Origin: Amoebidium appalachense
Taxonomy: Eukaryota; Ichthyosporea
Reading direction: 5' to 3'
Assembly: GCA_963693365.1 (NCBI GenBank)
Contig: CAVNZM010000006.1
Coordinates: 10,788,001-10,852,000, forward strand
DNA length: 64,000 bases
Below are positions 16,478 through 37,554 of the stretch, piece by piece. The notes beneath the pieces were generated by a model. It made no database searches, had not been told where the DNA came from, and saw nothing but the letters and a program-made list of their open reading frames with translations. The position numbers were made by a program, and so were the translations under genes. Each line of letters opens with the position of its first letter. Position 1 is the stretch's first letter.

Positions 16478-17962
16478 ACACACACACACACACATCCACC
16501 TCCTTTCCCAGGAACCGGGAATACACCCATCCCCCCACTCGAACGAATAGAAAGCCCAAAACATGGTGTTCCTTTGCCCCTTTCTCCCAATCCTGGACTT
16601 ATACTTGTCCCCGTCTGATTTAATGGCGAGAGGCAAGTGCGCCTGATTTTGTATACTTCTTAGTGAGAAGCTGAAGTATGCATACGGAATGACTCTTAGG
16701 CCTCGGTGATGACGGCCGTGGCGTTTTAGAGCAAAGCTTATGAGCATATATCGGTTCAAGCGACAGCGGTGATCTCCATCCTGAGCTATATATGTGCGCA
16801 TGTAATATAGCTTTGGTCTCCTAGGGATGTGGTGACTTTCTGTACACCATTCGGCCATCCCTGGACAGCACCAGGTGAGATCAACGCTCCGTACTGTAGC
16901 CTAATTCTCGTCTCTTCAGTTCACAGGTGACAGTTCCAAGGCCTCCTAAAATAGGAGTGCCTTGGACAGTTCCGAACCTTCGCTCTTTCGCGCGCAAAAG
17001 CAGATTGCGTAATCGGTGGATTCCTGGATTCACCAGATTCAAGTTTTTTTTTGTGTGGTCAGGTGCTCGAGCAGGGTCAGAGAGTCAGAGCCACATAACG
17101 CACAGTAAAGCGCCGGCAAGCCTTTCATAGATGCTCGAAAAAGGGAGGTTGATACACTTTGGATTAGTATGTGCCCACTCCACCCACAAGCATACACCCC
17201 TTTATGTTGCATTTTCTTCTCGGTTCGCCTACAAGCTCTCCAACGTTGATCAAGTAAGGCTGCCGGTGTGACACGACGCTGTTTTTTGGGCTGGGGAAGA
17301 CACAGTAGCCGCCTGCCATCTTGACCACTGAAGCGTGCTTGGATGAGTGTGGCAAACGCCCTAACTTACTGCCCTTTTGTCAAGGGAAGCTGCTTACAAG
17401 CTGTGCAAGTTCTCTTGGGGCTCGGGAAGTTCCCCTTCTTTGACAAAGAGCCAAACTCAGCGTAGTTCTTGTTTGTGGCCTCCAACACTTACAAGGCAGG
17501 TTATTTTATTTCATCAACCACATGTGTATGTTGCTGAGATATGCTCTGAAGCGCGAAAAGACATGCACATTAACACACACGCACCTTCACACCGCAGACA
17601 CCATGATCTGGTGTGCCACGGAATAACCCACCACACCCACACCCACACACCTACACAGAAAAACAGGCAGTATCACATGCACGACGCACGCACACAAATA
17701 CGCACATGCGCATATGCATACTCACTTCACACCACATACACACACATCCACGCGTCACGCACAGCTGGACTAACGCATGCCGGGATCCCCCCTTTCCCCA
17801 AACACACTTACCCTTCGTGTGCTTGCACGCAACACTTCTGTAGCTTGGTCTTAGTGCCCTCCCTTACCTCCCACCTGAGGGTGGGCTCTGCTTATCATGC
17901 CTACTATTTATGTTTGCTTTGCAGTCTGTAACGTGTTGCCCGTTATGAATCTGTACTTCTTA

Positions 17963-17999
<37 letters not shown>

Positions 18000-18524
18000 G
18001 GGCTCCTCCCCCGTCTCTGGACACCCCGCCCCATCTCTACTTGTGCAAAACACAAGGTCTGCATCCAACCAGATAAAGCGCAAGGATATGCGCGCCGTAC
18101 ACCCACCTCCCCCCCCCCCCCCCCCCCCCCCGCCCCATGTTCCCTCCTTCCCTCCCCTGGGTTCGGCTATTGCCCTGGCAATGGTTTCATCGGGTGGGCT
18201 CAGCTTACTTATATATAGCCATTTTTGTGTGTGCATGGACGTATCTACCTAGATATTTGACCACTTGGTTTGTCTATACTCTGAGTAACATGTACTGCTT
18301 TCTCCCCTCCCCACATTCAACTAAGCCAACCAGTAAAAGTCAAGCAAATGCACACACCAAGAATCCGCCAACTCTCACTGTATATCTGGTCTATATTAAC
18401 ACAAAACTTGACATCCCTCTTCACGGACAATTCCTGTACACGAACTACTGCCAAAAACTGATATGTTGACGACGATTGCTCTGCACGTTCAAGCGCTAAC
18501 ACATGTACAGCCAGCCCCTTCCCC

Positions 18525-18558
<34 letters not shown>

Positions 18559-18694
18559 CCTTAGCTTGATCAAACACGTACCCACACCCCTCCACCCCTC
18601 CACCAGTATTGCCTTTTATGTCCACTTTTATCCCGGTTAGCTCTCTGACACGGTCTGTCTTCACCCCAGAGACCTCAATACTCCTGGCAGCACC

Positions 18695-19050
18695 ATGCTC
18701 TGGGTGCTGGTGTGGTTGCTGGGTGTGGGCCTAGCCTTGCCCCGTGTGCGTGGGGAGGATGTGGCCAAGTCCTACCGTATCCAGCCAAACAGTGTGTACC
18801 GCAGTAGTGTGGAGTACCAGGTGAGGGTTGGGGTGGGTGGGGGGGTTGGTGGGTGGAATGGGTGCTGGAGGATTCGTGCAGGTTGAAGTTTATGGTGGGG
18901 GGGGGGGGGGGATGGAAGGTGGTGTGATGTCCAAGGCTGGGCGGGATGGACGAGGATCAAATGGGGTGAAGGTTGAAACAGTCAGATGAGCGTGCACCTG
19001 TCGAGAGCAGCCGTTGTCACCTGTGAAATTTTTTTTTTTTTTCTTTGAGG

Positions 19051-19100
<50 letters not shown>

Positions 19101-20537
19101 AGGATTATGTCACAGAGTACGCAGTACACACTCACGACTGACAACAGATCGCCGATGGTGCAAAGCATTCATGAGGGTTTTGGCATGATAAGAAGAGCCC
19201 CGATGATCCACCGCAGTGTGTCTGTGTGTCTGTGGGGGGCGGGGGGGGGAGGGAGGGGGGGGGGGGGGGGGGGGGGGGAGGCAGACAGGATGATGGACGG
19301 TTAGCGGGTGAGGGGGGCAGGGGGAGGGGGGGATGCACACGAGGGCCGGGGACGGACACTATGTGTATGGAATGGAAATGACACAAGCAATGGACAAGCA
19401 ATGGACTCTGACGGTTTTGCCGCAGCAATTTGTGTACTTTGTGGCGCAGACCGAGGGCAACAGCACGGTGTTTGTGGTGTCCACAAACGGGGATGCCGAT
19501 GTCTACGTGGCCGGTGGGGGGGCCACCCCGACCATCTACAACTATTTTGCCATGTCGGCTACATGCGGCACAGAGGTCATCCACATTCCTGAAGGTGTGT
19601 TGCATGCCCTTGGTGGTCTTTTCTATTCATGCTGTGCCTTGTATATTGTTATTTGTCCTTGGTGTCACAAGGCCCTCCACCCCCTCCCCCCCTCCCCCCC
19701 CCTCCTCTTCCCAAAAACCCACCCACCATTGCCTGTCAACCCACCCCACCCCGCTGTCAGAGTTGGGTTTCGTATCCGTGGTAAATGGTTCGGAATTCGG
19801 GTATTGTGGATGATTTAGGCTCCTCTTGATGATGAGCTTTGCCTATGGTGTATATTCTTTGTGTGTGCCTCGAAACTCTGCATTCTGTTGCCCTATGTCA
19901 ATGTGCACTTTCGTGCGCTAAAAAGTATCTTCGTCCTCCCCCCCCCCCCCCCCCACAAGCCCCATGCCATGGCGCATTCTATATTAGGCATGGGCCGTAG
20001 GGGTGCTTGCACGGAAATCTTGCACGCATTCATATAAGCAAGGGGGTTGGTGGGCCGTATTCAGTGGATTCAGTGGTTACATCGTGTTGTATGCCGAAGT
20101 AATCGAATCTGTAAAGAATAGGTGCGACTGATTGTGCAGTTCCAGTCCTCCCTTTTACCCCACAAACCGAGACACGTGCCACCCAACTGCCACCCCACTC
20201 ACACACACACAAGGCGCTCACATTACAGAACATAATGCAATAAAAAAATGTGCATGCACGTGCGGGTGGGCATCCGCGCAGACACACGCTCATGATCACA
20301 CGTTTCTGCACAAGCATGCACTCAAATGCGAATTTTCACCCACACTCACACACATGCACACAAATGTTGATGCATGCGTACATGTAGATAGGACATATCA
20401 ATTTGTGTGTGTGTGTGTGTGTCTGTACAGGTACCCTTGTACCACATTTGTCGACAACAGCTATTATTAACTCCCTTGAGCACCACTCGGCATGCAATCA
20501 CTTAGGTATATTGAATTGACTTCATCTTTCATGCATA

Positions 20538-20580
<43 letters not shown>

Positions 20581-20917
20581 TTTTTTTTTCCCCCCCACTA
20601 TCTATTTTCAGCAACTCACTGCCATGGTATCACCCACAGAGCTTGAACAGCCCATCGTGATCGGGATCTACGGATATGCCCCCCCCTACGAGCCCATAGT
20701 GGTGGATTTGGCCATCACAGACCACCGCTACAAGGGAGACACAAAGGGCACATTCCAAAGGTTCCACCAATCAGAAGACGTCGATGGGGCCGATAATGAT
20801 ATGCATGTGGGTTTGGATAGCTCGGGAGGTGATAATGGCGGCACCTGGTTGGCAACACTAGGCGAATTTGCACTGAATGTTCTTTCTACTGCTGTGGATA
20901 TATTGCTAAATATCTGA
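18695..20917 (+). CDS. Small secreted protein with PPC-like beta-sandwich domain
   Basis: Proposed coding exons are 18695-18820, 19426-19594, 19761-19780 and 20612-20917, giving 206 residues. Exon 1 encodes a clear signal peptide (MLWVLVWLLGVGLALPRVRG). The mature part reads QFVYFVAQTEGNSTVFVV, NGDADVYV and IVIGIYGYAPPYEPIVVD. This pattern recalls the bacterial and eukaryotic pre-peptidase C-terminal beta-sandwich (DADLYV...YIGVYGY). Two potential N-glycosylation sites or acidic patches are present, and the C-terminus is hydrophobic. The 20-nt exon (acceptor ccgctgtcag, donor gtaaat) is inferred because exon 2 ends in phase 1 and exon 4 starts in phase 0. An alternative model splices from 20829 (GTGATA donor) to a possible exon at 22079-22167. 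Function is unknown. Confidence 0.6.
19053..19205 (-). repeat. Copy of C-tailed SINE-like family
   Basis: A 43-nt G run (19053-19095) is followed by cacagagtacgcagtacaca and, at the far side, agaagagccccgatgatcc. Order and orientation match the other copies. It lies in intron 1 of the secreted-protein gene. Confidence 0.6.
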
Positions 20918-21207
20918 ATATGCGAATGATATGCCTTCCAAAATATAAATGTTAATTAGTTATGTACTAGGAGTTTCAAGTTTTACGTAGACGATGCTGC
21001 AACTTTCTTGCAGTGCCACCTGTAATGATTTGTAATGTGAGTATTGAGTTTCTGCGCTGGCCGCAGAATATTGAAGGGTACCGAATTGAAATCACAAACT
21101 AACATGCATAGGTCCACATGTACCGGGCCACCAGAGGATCGGATCACATGACACAAACCGAAGGTTGCTGCAATGGAGTATAACCCTTCCCCCGGCCCTT
21201 TCCTTTA

Positions 21208-21257
<50 letters not shown>

Positions 21258-21378
21258 GAAAAAAAAAAAAGAAAAAAAAGAAAAAAAAAAGAAAAAAAAA
21301 AAAGACAGCGTAAACCTACTCTACTTCACAGACATTCAATCTCTCACTCTCCAGACTCTCTTCTCCCCCCCCCACCCC

Positions 21379-21501
<123 letters not shown>

Positions 21502-22078
21502 CTCCCCACCCCCTCCCCCTCTGCCCCTCCCTCGCTCCCTCTCTCTCTCCCTCCCTTCCCTCCCTTCCTCCCCTCCCTATGGCATCCACCCTCCCTCTCG
21601 AGCCGTTTCTCCTTCACACATGTACACACACACACACACGAACTCGCACACACACGCACACGCACGCACACGCACACACGCGGCGCACACGCACACACAC
21701 GCGCGCGCACACACACACGCACACACACACACACACACCCCCACAGACACACACACACATCACATACACACACACACACACACATTCACACTTTCACAAA
21801 CACACACACACTACATCACCACTGCGTGTGCACACTGATCAGCGGCCAAACTATTCCACCTCTCCCTTCTCGGCCAGGCTGAGTCCGACCCAGTCCGGAG
21901 GTCTGGTTATTGCCGCAGTGCGTCGCAGATATGCTACATAGATCCGGATCCACCAACAGTCAAGAATGATCATGTGTGCATTACATCAAACCATTAATGA
22001 CAATATGCTATATTGAGGTTTCAAAAGAATTGCTGCCTACATGCGCCATGTAAATCCGCGCATGTCCACCACCTCCAG

Positions 22079-22167
22079 TCCCCCTGAAGATAAAGTACTT
22101 TGTGGCCCGGCCACTCATCATGGGACTGACCAAGCTGCACATGCAGAAACAGAAATGCATGGCATGA
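22079..22167 (+). CDS. Possible terminal exon, unknown gene
   Basis: After a good acceptor (caccacctccag) the frame reads PLKIKYFVARPLIMGLTKLH and stops at TGA 22165-22167, preceded by two bases of a split codon. Phase fits a splice from position 20829 of the upstream secreted-protein gene. The residues are protein-like, but I recognise no family. It could be a terminal exon or chance. Confidence 0.25.
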
Positions 22168-22630
22168 GTATCTGTAGACCTACGCAGTGTGTACTGATCG
22201 ATGTGAAATGACCGTAAAATACAAGCTCTTTATAAGTAATGATTAACGATTATTATATCACGGAGGAAGTTACACCCCGCATAACAACCCGGTGTGGATC
22301 TGACGAATGGGAAAGCAATACTATTCCAGGTCATCGATGTGCCCTGCTCATCAACTAACTGCTGGGCACCCATTGCGATGTGCCAGTAACAACACTCCAC
22401 ACTGACATACTGAGAATGTCAACATTACGTTTGGGCATAGTATTCAGACTTTCCAATAGCAACGGCTGCCTAGTTTCGCGGTCTAGCCCCGCTAGCCGCT
22501 AACTTGGCTTAAGTTGCAGGACACAGGCAATTGCAGGACACAGGCAACACAACCACAGTGGCCGCAAGCACAGTTCAGAAGCGACGTTGACCCACACAGA
22601 ACGTGATAGATTGCGACGTCAGCAGTTATT

Positions 22631-22777
22631 TCTGATTGGTCGTTGAAGAATGCACAATGTTGAGCATACTGCATGCTGATTGGCCGTAACCAAGTCAGTT
22701 GCACATGAACCAATCGTATGTGTTTATTGTCGATCTGAATTCAGCAATTCCCAGGCCGATTTTAGTCTAAACCAATC
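22631..22777. promoter_or_regulatory. CCAAT-box cluster upstream of ORP gene
   Basis: TGATTGG at 22631 and about 22676, ACCAATCG near 22709 and ACCAATCA near 22770 lie within 150 bp, about 430-570 bp upstream of the first ORP ATG. Clustered CCAAT in both orientations is typical of NF-Y-bound promoters. Confidence 0.45.
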
Positions 22778-23203
22778 AAATCGTGGAAGAGCACTTCCGA
22801 AGTTCCGAATTTCCGGGATGCCAAAACAAGCACACTTGCACAGTCATCTTCACAAGACGTTAGTCTGCATGTTTTGTGCATTACAAAATGGTGAACACCT
22901 GCAATACATAATTGTCTGAACACCTGCATAACCATAATTGTTTAAACATGATCCTCAGTGTGCCAAACTGTTCATATAATGCCACATCAGTGCAAATTTG
23001 TTATTGTTGATTCGTAGCTGTCGCATAACTCTCGCAAGGGTCTCTTGCCTGAGATCTGAAGCAGTGGCTGGAAAGAGCTACCAACACCACATGGTTGAAA
23101 ATTACAAGCCAAATAGCTATCTTGACAGCCGGAGTTGCCGCAGGGAAACATATTATATTCAATAGTGATTCTGTTCTATACTCTTATTTGCTTGGGAAAA
23201 CAA

Positions 23204-23595
23204 ATGCTGGGCAAGATGACGAAAACGCCAGAAGACTCCTCATCTTCGGACTCTGTTCAGGAGTCTGACTCGACCACGTCAGTTGAGAGCGGCAGTGCCA
23301 AGAAGTCTTTCTTTTCAAAGTCGGCCCCACCTGAGGTGCTGAGCGGAAGGTAGGCTCGCAATCTTGCCGGAGCAAAAGCTTGTGCAGATGGAGATCTTTG
23401 AAAAGGGATGCAGTGGTAGCCGAGAAACGAAAGAGCAAAGCTAGGCAGCGGTTCTGGGGACCTTGGGAGTTAACGTGTTAGTGACTTTGTTTATTGACCA
23501 CTAACGTCTACTTGCGGTTGCCTGCCTTTTTAATAACCTTTTCCAGGCGTGTGTGCGTTTCTTGTGCCTGCCTCCGTAAGTGTTGCGTGTTTGTG

Positions 23596-23683
<88 letters not shown>

Positions 23684-24675
23684 TGCAATGTTTCGTGTGA
23701 GTGCTTGTGGATCCGTGTTGTTGTTAGTAGGGTGTGCACGCGCGTGTTTGTATATGTCGCTGTGGGTACATGGGTTTTTCTAGGTGGTTGTCTTAGAGAA
23801 ACACGCCACTCGTATAACTAGCGCCACTGATCTGTAATAATTCATCAAATCTGGACCATGTTTGTTTTGCCTCTGTAGTTTCTGAGAATCCGTGACCTCT
23901 TGTGGGTACAAGCTTCTTGGATCGAGATCCATACCAACAGTGCTTTGTTTTAGATCAGTAGCATCTACAGATCTAGGTAACCTGCATCTATCTGGCAGCT
24001 TTCTGTAGTCACTAGCTGTTTTTTTCCCCTTCTGATGTCAAGGGCACTATCAGGTCGTTTCTTGAGGAGCAGTGCCACTGGCTGGACTACCCCGACTACC
24101 TTGTGGCAGCGCACGACCCCAACCCCATGAAGCGCCTGCTGCTGGTCGTGCAGTGGTACCTGTCGGCCCTCAGCGGCCTCTACAAGGTGTGCACTGCTTT
24201 GGTGTGGGTTATCTTCTGCAGGGTGGTTTGGGCTGTGCACATAGTTTGCTCGAGACATAGGGAAGGGTATTAGCGGGCAATTTGCTGTATGTGTGTGCTG
24301 GGTGGGGGAGAAAACGGGTGACGGGAGGGGGAAGGAGGGGGTTCTGGTGTCACCTGGGAAGCTGATAGGGAGGGCTGGGAGGGGAGGGAGGGGGAGGCAG
24401 AATTGCATACATAGAAGATGCTTCTGTGAGACAAAACACACATTGTGACAAAAAGGTTGCAGAGTGGTGTTTAATTGGGCCAAGGCATGCCGTGGAAGCT
24501 ATGTGCTTCAGCCTTGGAAATTTGACTAATTCCCTATTCTGTGCGGTGTGGGCTGGGAGGGTTGGTAATTTGAGTGTGCAAACGGCTGTGTTTGCAAAGT
24601 GGGATGGAGTGAGATCTTGCGAACACGAGAGGTGTAGGTTTGGTAGCCTTGGGTGACGGAGGAGTACCAAGAGTT

Positions 24676-24717
<42 letters not shown>

Positions 24718-25567
24718 TAAAGGGGGGAGGGGGGAGGGGGGGCTGGTTGGAAGAGAAAAAGATCCAAGGCTAATCATTATCGGGGGGTGGACGTTGTCTT
24801 AGTTAATGTGCCACGTGGGGGGGGGGGGGGGGGGGGGGACAGGGCTTTTGACATGTTGGGTGTGTGCAGATTAACGGTGGGAAGACGTGCAAACCGTACA
24901 ACCCCGTGCTGGGGGAGACGCTGCACGTGAAGATGCACGACCCGGCAAGCACGTGGCAGCACATCGAGATGCTGGCCGAGCAGGTCTCCCACCACCCGCC
25001 CCGGACGGCCTTCCACTTCGAGAACACACACGTGGGCTTCTCCTTCAGCGGCACTATTGGCGACAGACCAAAGTTCAGAGGCACGCACATGAAGGTACGT
25101 GGGGTGGGGGCGTGGGTGGTGGCGGCGGGAGTCGGAAGAGGTGGATGGTGTCGGAAGAGAGGGAGAAGGGGGCCGGGGGGGGGGGGGGGGGGGGAGGGGG
25201 GGGGGAGGGAGGTTGTCCATTGTCCTTGTGTATGCTCAAATATGGTTGTGTAGCTGCACCTGCGCATACATGCGTGTGTGTTCCTTTCTAATGTGTATAG
25301 CGCTCGTGCTCTTTTTCGTTCGTCGCTCCTGTGTGCGTCTGTGGGTGTGTATGGATGAGTGGATGTGTTTTTGTATGGGTGTGTTGCATGCACATTTCTG
25401 TGTTTTTTGTTGAATGAAAACTATGCAAGAGCGACAAGCTGCTGGCTTTGGATATGTAGAGAGTGAATTTTTTTGACATGTGTTTTGGGTATGCACAGGT
25501 GTTTATGTAGTGGGTGGGACGAGGCAAGTGAAGGGAAGTTTTTTTTTTTTTTTTTTTTTTTTTGGAA

Positions 25568-25598
<31 letters not shown>

Positions 25599-26321
25599 TG
25601 TTGCAGTAGGCCGCAGTAGTAACACAGTCATGGTACACAGGTGGAGGCCGCAGGGTCTGGGGTGCTGCACCTTGGAGGGGAGATAGACGAGGACTATCTC
25701 GTCTGCTATCCAACCCTCGAGATCCGTGGAGTTATCTCTGGCCGCACAACAACCGCCCTGACAGGCACCGTGCTGATCGAGTGCCCCAAGACAAACCTCG
25801 GAGCAAAACTTAAATTCGAAGACAACTGCAGTTTGGAGGGGGCTGTAGGGCCTATAGTGCGCAAGGGAGGGGAAGGTAAAATAGAGAAGGTGTCTGTGGT
25901 GTTGAGTGGCACACACAACAAAGACGTCTATGCGGCACAGGGCGCAAACAGGGGCTTACTGTGGCAGGCAAGGCCTGCGGGTAAAGAAAGTAGAAAGTAC
26001 TTCAAGCCCATGCGCATGCTCGGGGTTAATGAGTCTTGGAGGGTGTGGGAGAAGGTCACATACAGTCTGGCGGTGGGTGACTTTGAGAGTGCGGGCACGT
26101 ATAAGAGTCAGGTGGAGGAGAAGCAGAGGAGAATGTCTGCAATGAGGAAGGAGCAGAACACAGCACACACCCCTGTGTTGTTCGCTGGTAGCGAGTATGG
26201 GGTGAAGGATGCGGCGTGGGTGGGTGAGGAGTGTAGGGAGGCTAAGGTGTGGCCTGAAAGCACACTCGAGGTGTCCCTTCCGGTTATAACGCGTGTACCC
26301 CCAAAACCGGACATGATGTGA
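23204..26321 (+). CDS. Oxysterol-binding-protein-related protein (ORD only), four exons
   Basis: Exons 23204-23349, 24054-24186, 24870-25094 and 25641-26321 join in frame to 394 residues. After a Ser-rich N-terminus (1-40) the lipid-transfer ORD begins at RSFLEE, then RLLLVVQWYLSAL, KPYNPVLGETL and the family fingerprint EQVSHHPP (residues 130-137), whose two His bind the phosphoinositide headgroup in known structures. It ends with NESWRVWEKVTYSLAVGDFE and a helical EEKQRR segment. Such proteins move sterols or phosphatidylserine between membranes in exchange for PI4P. No PH domain, ankyrin repeat or transmembrane segment is visible, so the layout is like short yeast Osh proteins. The start could instead be the second Met at 23216; an upstream exon cannot be excluded. 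Confidence 0.88.
23600..23683. repeat. (GT)n microsatellite in ORP intron 1
   Basis: About 40 GT units, uninterrupted, on the sense strand of the ORP gene. Confidence 0.97.
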
Positions 26322-26815
26322 AGCATGTATGTTGTTTGTGGGCCCATTTGGGTGCTGTTGATTTGTCAGGTTTTAGGGTTTGAATGCTCTTTGAAAGACG
26401 TTTTTTTGTATATATATGGGCCCCAGGGATGAATGGATGCGATTGGTTCGTTTTAGATTTAGTTATGAATGCCGCCCATTGGAAGACATGTTTGTATGGG
26501 TTTAGGGTGATCTGGTTGCTGATTGGTTTGTTTGGTTGTATATGCCCGTTGGTAGATTCGTGTTTGTTGAAGGCCGTAACTGTAGGTGTTTGCTGAAGGC
26601 CTTAACTGTAATTGTTGTTTGATGAAGGCCTTAACTGTATGATGCCTAAATCACCCTAATGCAATATTGCAAGTGAGACACCAAATATATGTTCTTGATT
26701 TGATATCCGCATATGCACATAAAAAGGGAGCATATGTACTGCTACAAACATTGGAAGTGTGCTGACTGGCCATTGGGCTGTGTCTGACCATGCTGCTGCT
26801 TTGCGCCCATGACAA

Positions 26816-27005
26816 CAAGATACTGTGTGCATGCATGCACGTGATAACATACACTGTGTGCAAGTGCGCACATCGCAAATCTTAAAAAGCTGTGGACGAC
26901 ATGATGTTGCAGCAATACTGTATGCATACGTGCACCTGACAAGATACCGGTTGCATGTCTGCACGTCACAAAATACTGTGCGCATGCGAATGCAAGACGT
27001 CAAAG
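26816..27005. repeat. Degenerate ~30-bp tandem repeat
   Basis: About five diverged units built on atactgtgtgcatgcatgca followed by cgtga/cgtca. The repeated CpG- and GTGCAC-rich motif is not a pure microsatellite. Confidence 0.6.
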
Positions 27006-27773
27006 ATCAGTCTGCATTCATGTAACCATGCCCAATTTATCGACAAACGAGACATGATCCGTCCCCCTAGCTATAGCAGACTTCTCACAATGTGCGCATA
27101 TGTACATGCACAAGTATACGGTCCCCCCCCCCTCCCCCCTCCCCCAGCTTGCCCCGGTTGTATACTTTAAGTACGTACATAATTCAATTTGAATCCCCCC
27201 CCCCTCCCCCCTCCCCCCCCCTCCCCCCCCCGGGGCCCCTCCCTCCCTCCCTCCCTCTCGCGCCTCTTGCACACACACCACACACACAAACACACATACA
27301 CACACAGACACAGACAAATGCATACACGCTCAGCAGTGCTAGCTACGAGCTTAATCAATGCATGGGTGTGTGGGTGCGCGCGTGCAACCAAGCACCTCCA
27401 ACAGCAGAAGAAAGATGGTGAAGAGGGGGGACTCTAATCGTAAAGGTAGGATTTGGTTTTATTGGGTTGAAACGTGGTAATGTGCCTGTGTGCGAGCATG
27501 CGTGAGTGTGTGCGTGTTGATGTGAGTGTGAGTGTGCATTTTTGAGTGTGTGTGCGAGTGTGCATGAGTGTGCGCATGTGTGAGCTTGCATGTGTGTGTG
27601 GGTGTGTGTGTGCGTATGCCTGTGTGTGTGTGTGTGTGGCGGCGGCGGCGGTCGTGGGAGTGGGGTGGGGTGGTGGTGGTGGGGTGGTGTGTGTGTGTGT
27701 GTGCGCGCGTGGTTGCGTGTGTGTGTGTGTGTGCGTGTGTGTGCGTGGTTGCGCGCGCGCGCGCGCGTGTGTG

Positions 27774-27808
<35 letters not shown>

Positions 27809-28100
27809 CATAGCCAGATGGTGTGTTGGGGGAGGGGGGGGGGGGGGGGAGGGGGGGGGGAGGGGGGTCATTATTTCCTAGACCAATTTGATGATAAGAT
27901 GAAGTTTGACAGGACAGCCATTTTTTTGCCTGTGCACGTACAACAGCCTCTTCCACGCAGGCTGGCACATGTACAGTGCCCTGGATTGCTACGTGGCCAC
28001 CAGGGCCACTGCTAACGACCTAAAACTAATAACTAGGAGAGGTGTCATGCAAATTGTGCGCAGGCATATGAGTATGTGTCCATGGACGGTCAAGGACGTC

Positions 28101-28170
<70 letters not shown>

Positions 28171-28469
28171 TGTGTTTGGGCGAGTGTACGCGCAGATGTG
28201 TACGTGTAGATACATATGTGCTTGTGAATGTGTTAACATGTTGCACGTGTGTCTGTGTGTGAATGCAGGGCTTGCCTTCATACCGATTTGTGACCTAACA
28301 CCATGTACCTGTTCAAGAGGCGTACCATTCTCCATATATCAGACACATTCACGCATACACCAACCAAGGCCCCTTCAACACCCACTTTCTACTTTTTGTC
28401 CGGCACACACACCATGTGAGTCAGACTTTCATTCGCTACCCCTTGGCCGCAAAAATCCCATCATTCGTA

Positions 28470-28600
28470 CACTAATTTCAACCAATCACCACCTACACAA
28501 TTTTGTTTTCAACCAATCACCACTATCACGTCTAACTTGAACCAATTACCGCCTACACTATTAACCAATCACCACCCATACATGATCCAACCAATCAGCA
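28470..28600. repeat. CCAATCACC array just 3' of GTPBP3
   Basis: Five diverged units of about 25-30 bp share aaccaatcaccacctacac. They end immediately at the GTPBP3 stop codon, so the array forms the beginning of its 3' UTR on the minus strand. Confidence 0.7.
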
Positions 28601-37041
<8,441 letters not shown>

Positions 37042-37362
37042 AGTGGAGAGGGATGAGAAGAAATAAGGCTTACAGCATGCTAAGAAAACTTACAGAGAAG
37101 TGTTCTGTACTCCGGACTCCTCGCCAAGGCCTCCCACTCATTTTACTAAAGGGAGGCCTTGCTCCCAAGGCCTCCTACTCTTGACGGGGCTGGAAACGGA
37201 GGAGTGCAGATCGGAATGCAAAAATGGAACTGGCTGGGTTGGATTCATCATTCGATCCAAGTATTGTATCCAAGTTGCCGACAGCTAGTTGCCGACTCAG
37301 CGCTGTGAAAGAAACAACGTTATACAAGTATACAAGTCAGAACGGTTATATTTTCATAATAT

Positions 37363-37423
<61 letters not shown>

Positions 37424-37505
37424 TTAGCCGTGGAGCTGGTGTGGTTACATACATGTGCCATCCGGGGGGTTTAGAAAAGATGGTGAACGGTTGTTGCCCA
37501 GGGTT

Positions 37506-37554
<49 letters not shown>

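Larger units (their letters stand above)
11132..18694. other. Long repeat-rich spacer without a supported gene
   Basis: Holds GT tracts (11182-11264 and later), G runs (11548-11574, 12236-12300, 12600-12640, 13481-13512), C runs (16387-16409, 17963-17997, 18108-18130, 18526-18554), SINE-like copies at 12326 and 13280, a tRNA-like stretch at 13150-13215, an AT-rich block (about 14100-14800), the inverted-repeat element 15068-15727 and a mini-palindrome at 16930-16971. Several open frames exist (for example 14806-15105 + and 16427-16858 -), but none resembles a known family. Confidence 0.55.
26322..28600. other. Spacer between ORP and GTPBP3 ends
   Basis: Holds three copies of gaaggccttaactgta (26569, 26595, 26623), a degenerate ~30-bp repeat (26816-27005), C-rich and CA tracts to 27310, long GT/GC tracts (27480-27810 and 28100-28170) and a CCAATCAC array (28470-28600). 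One protein-like stretch after a cttccacgcag acceptor at 27961 (reading [19 protein letters not shown]) could be a stray exon, but I cannot assign it. Confidence 0.5.
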
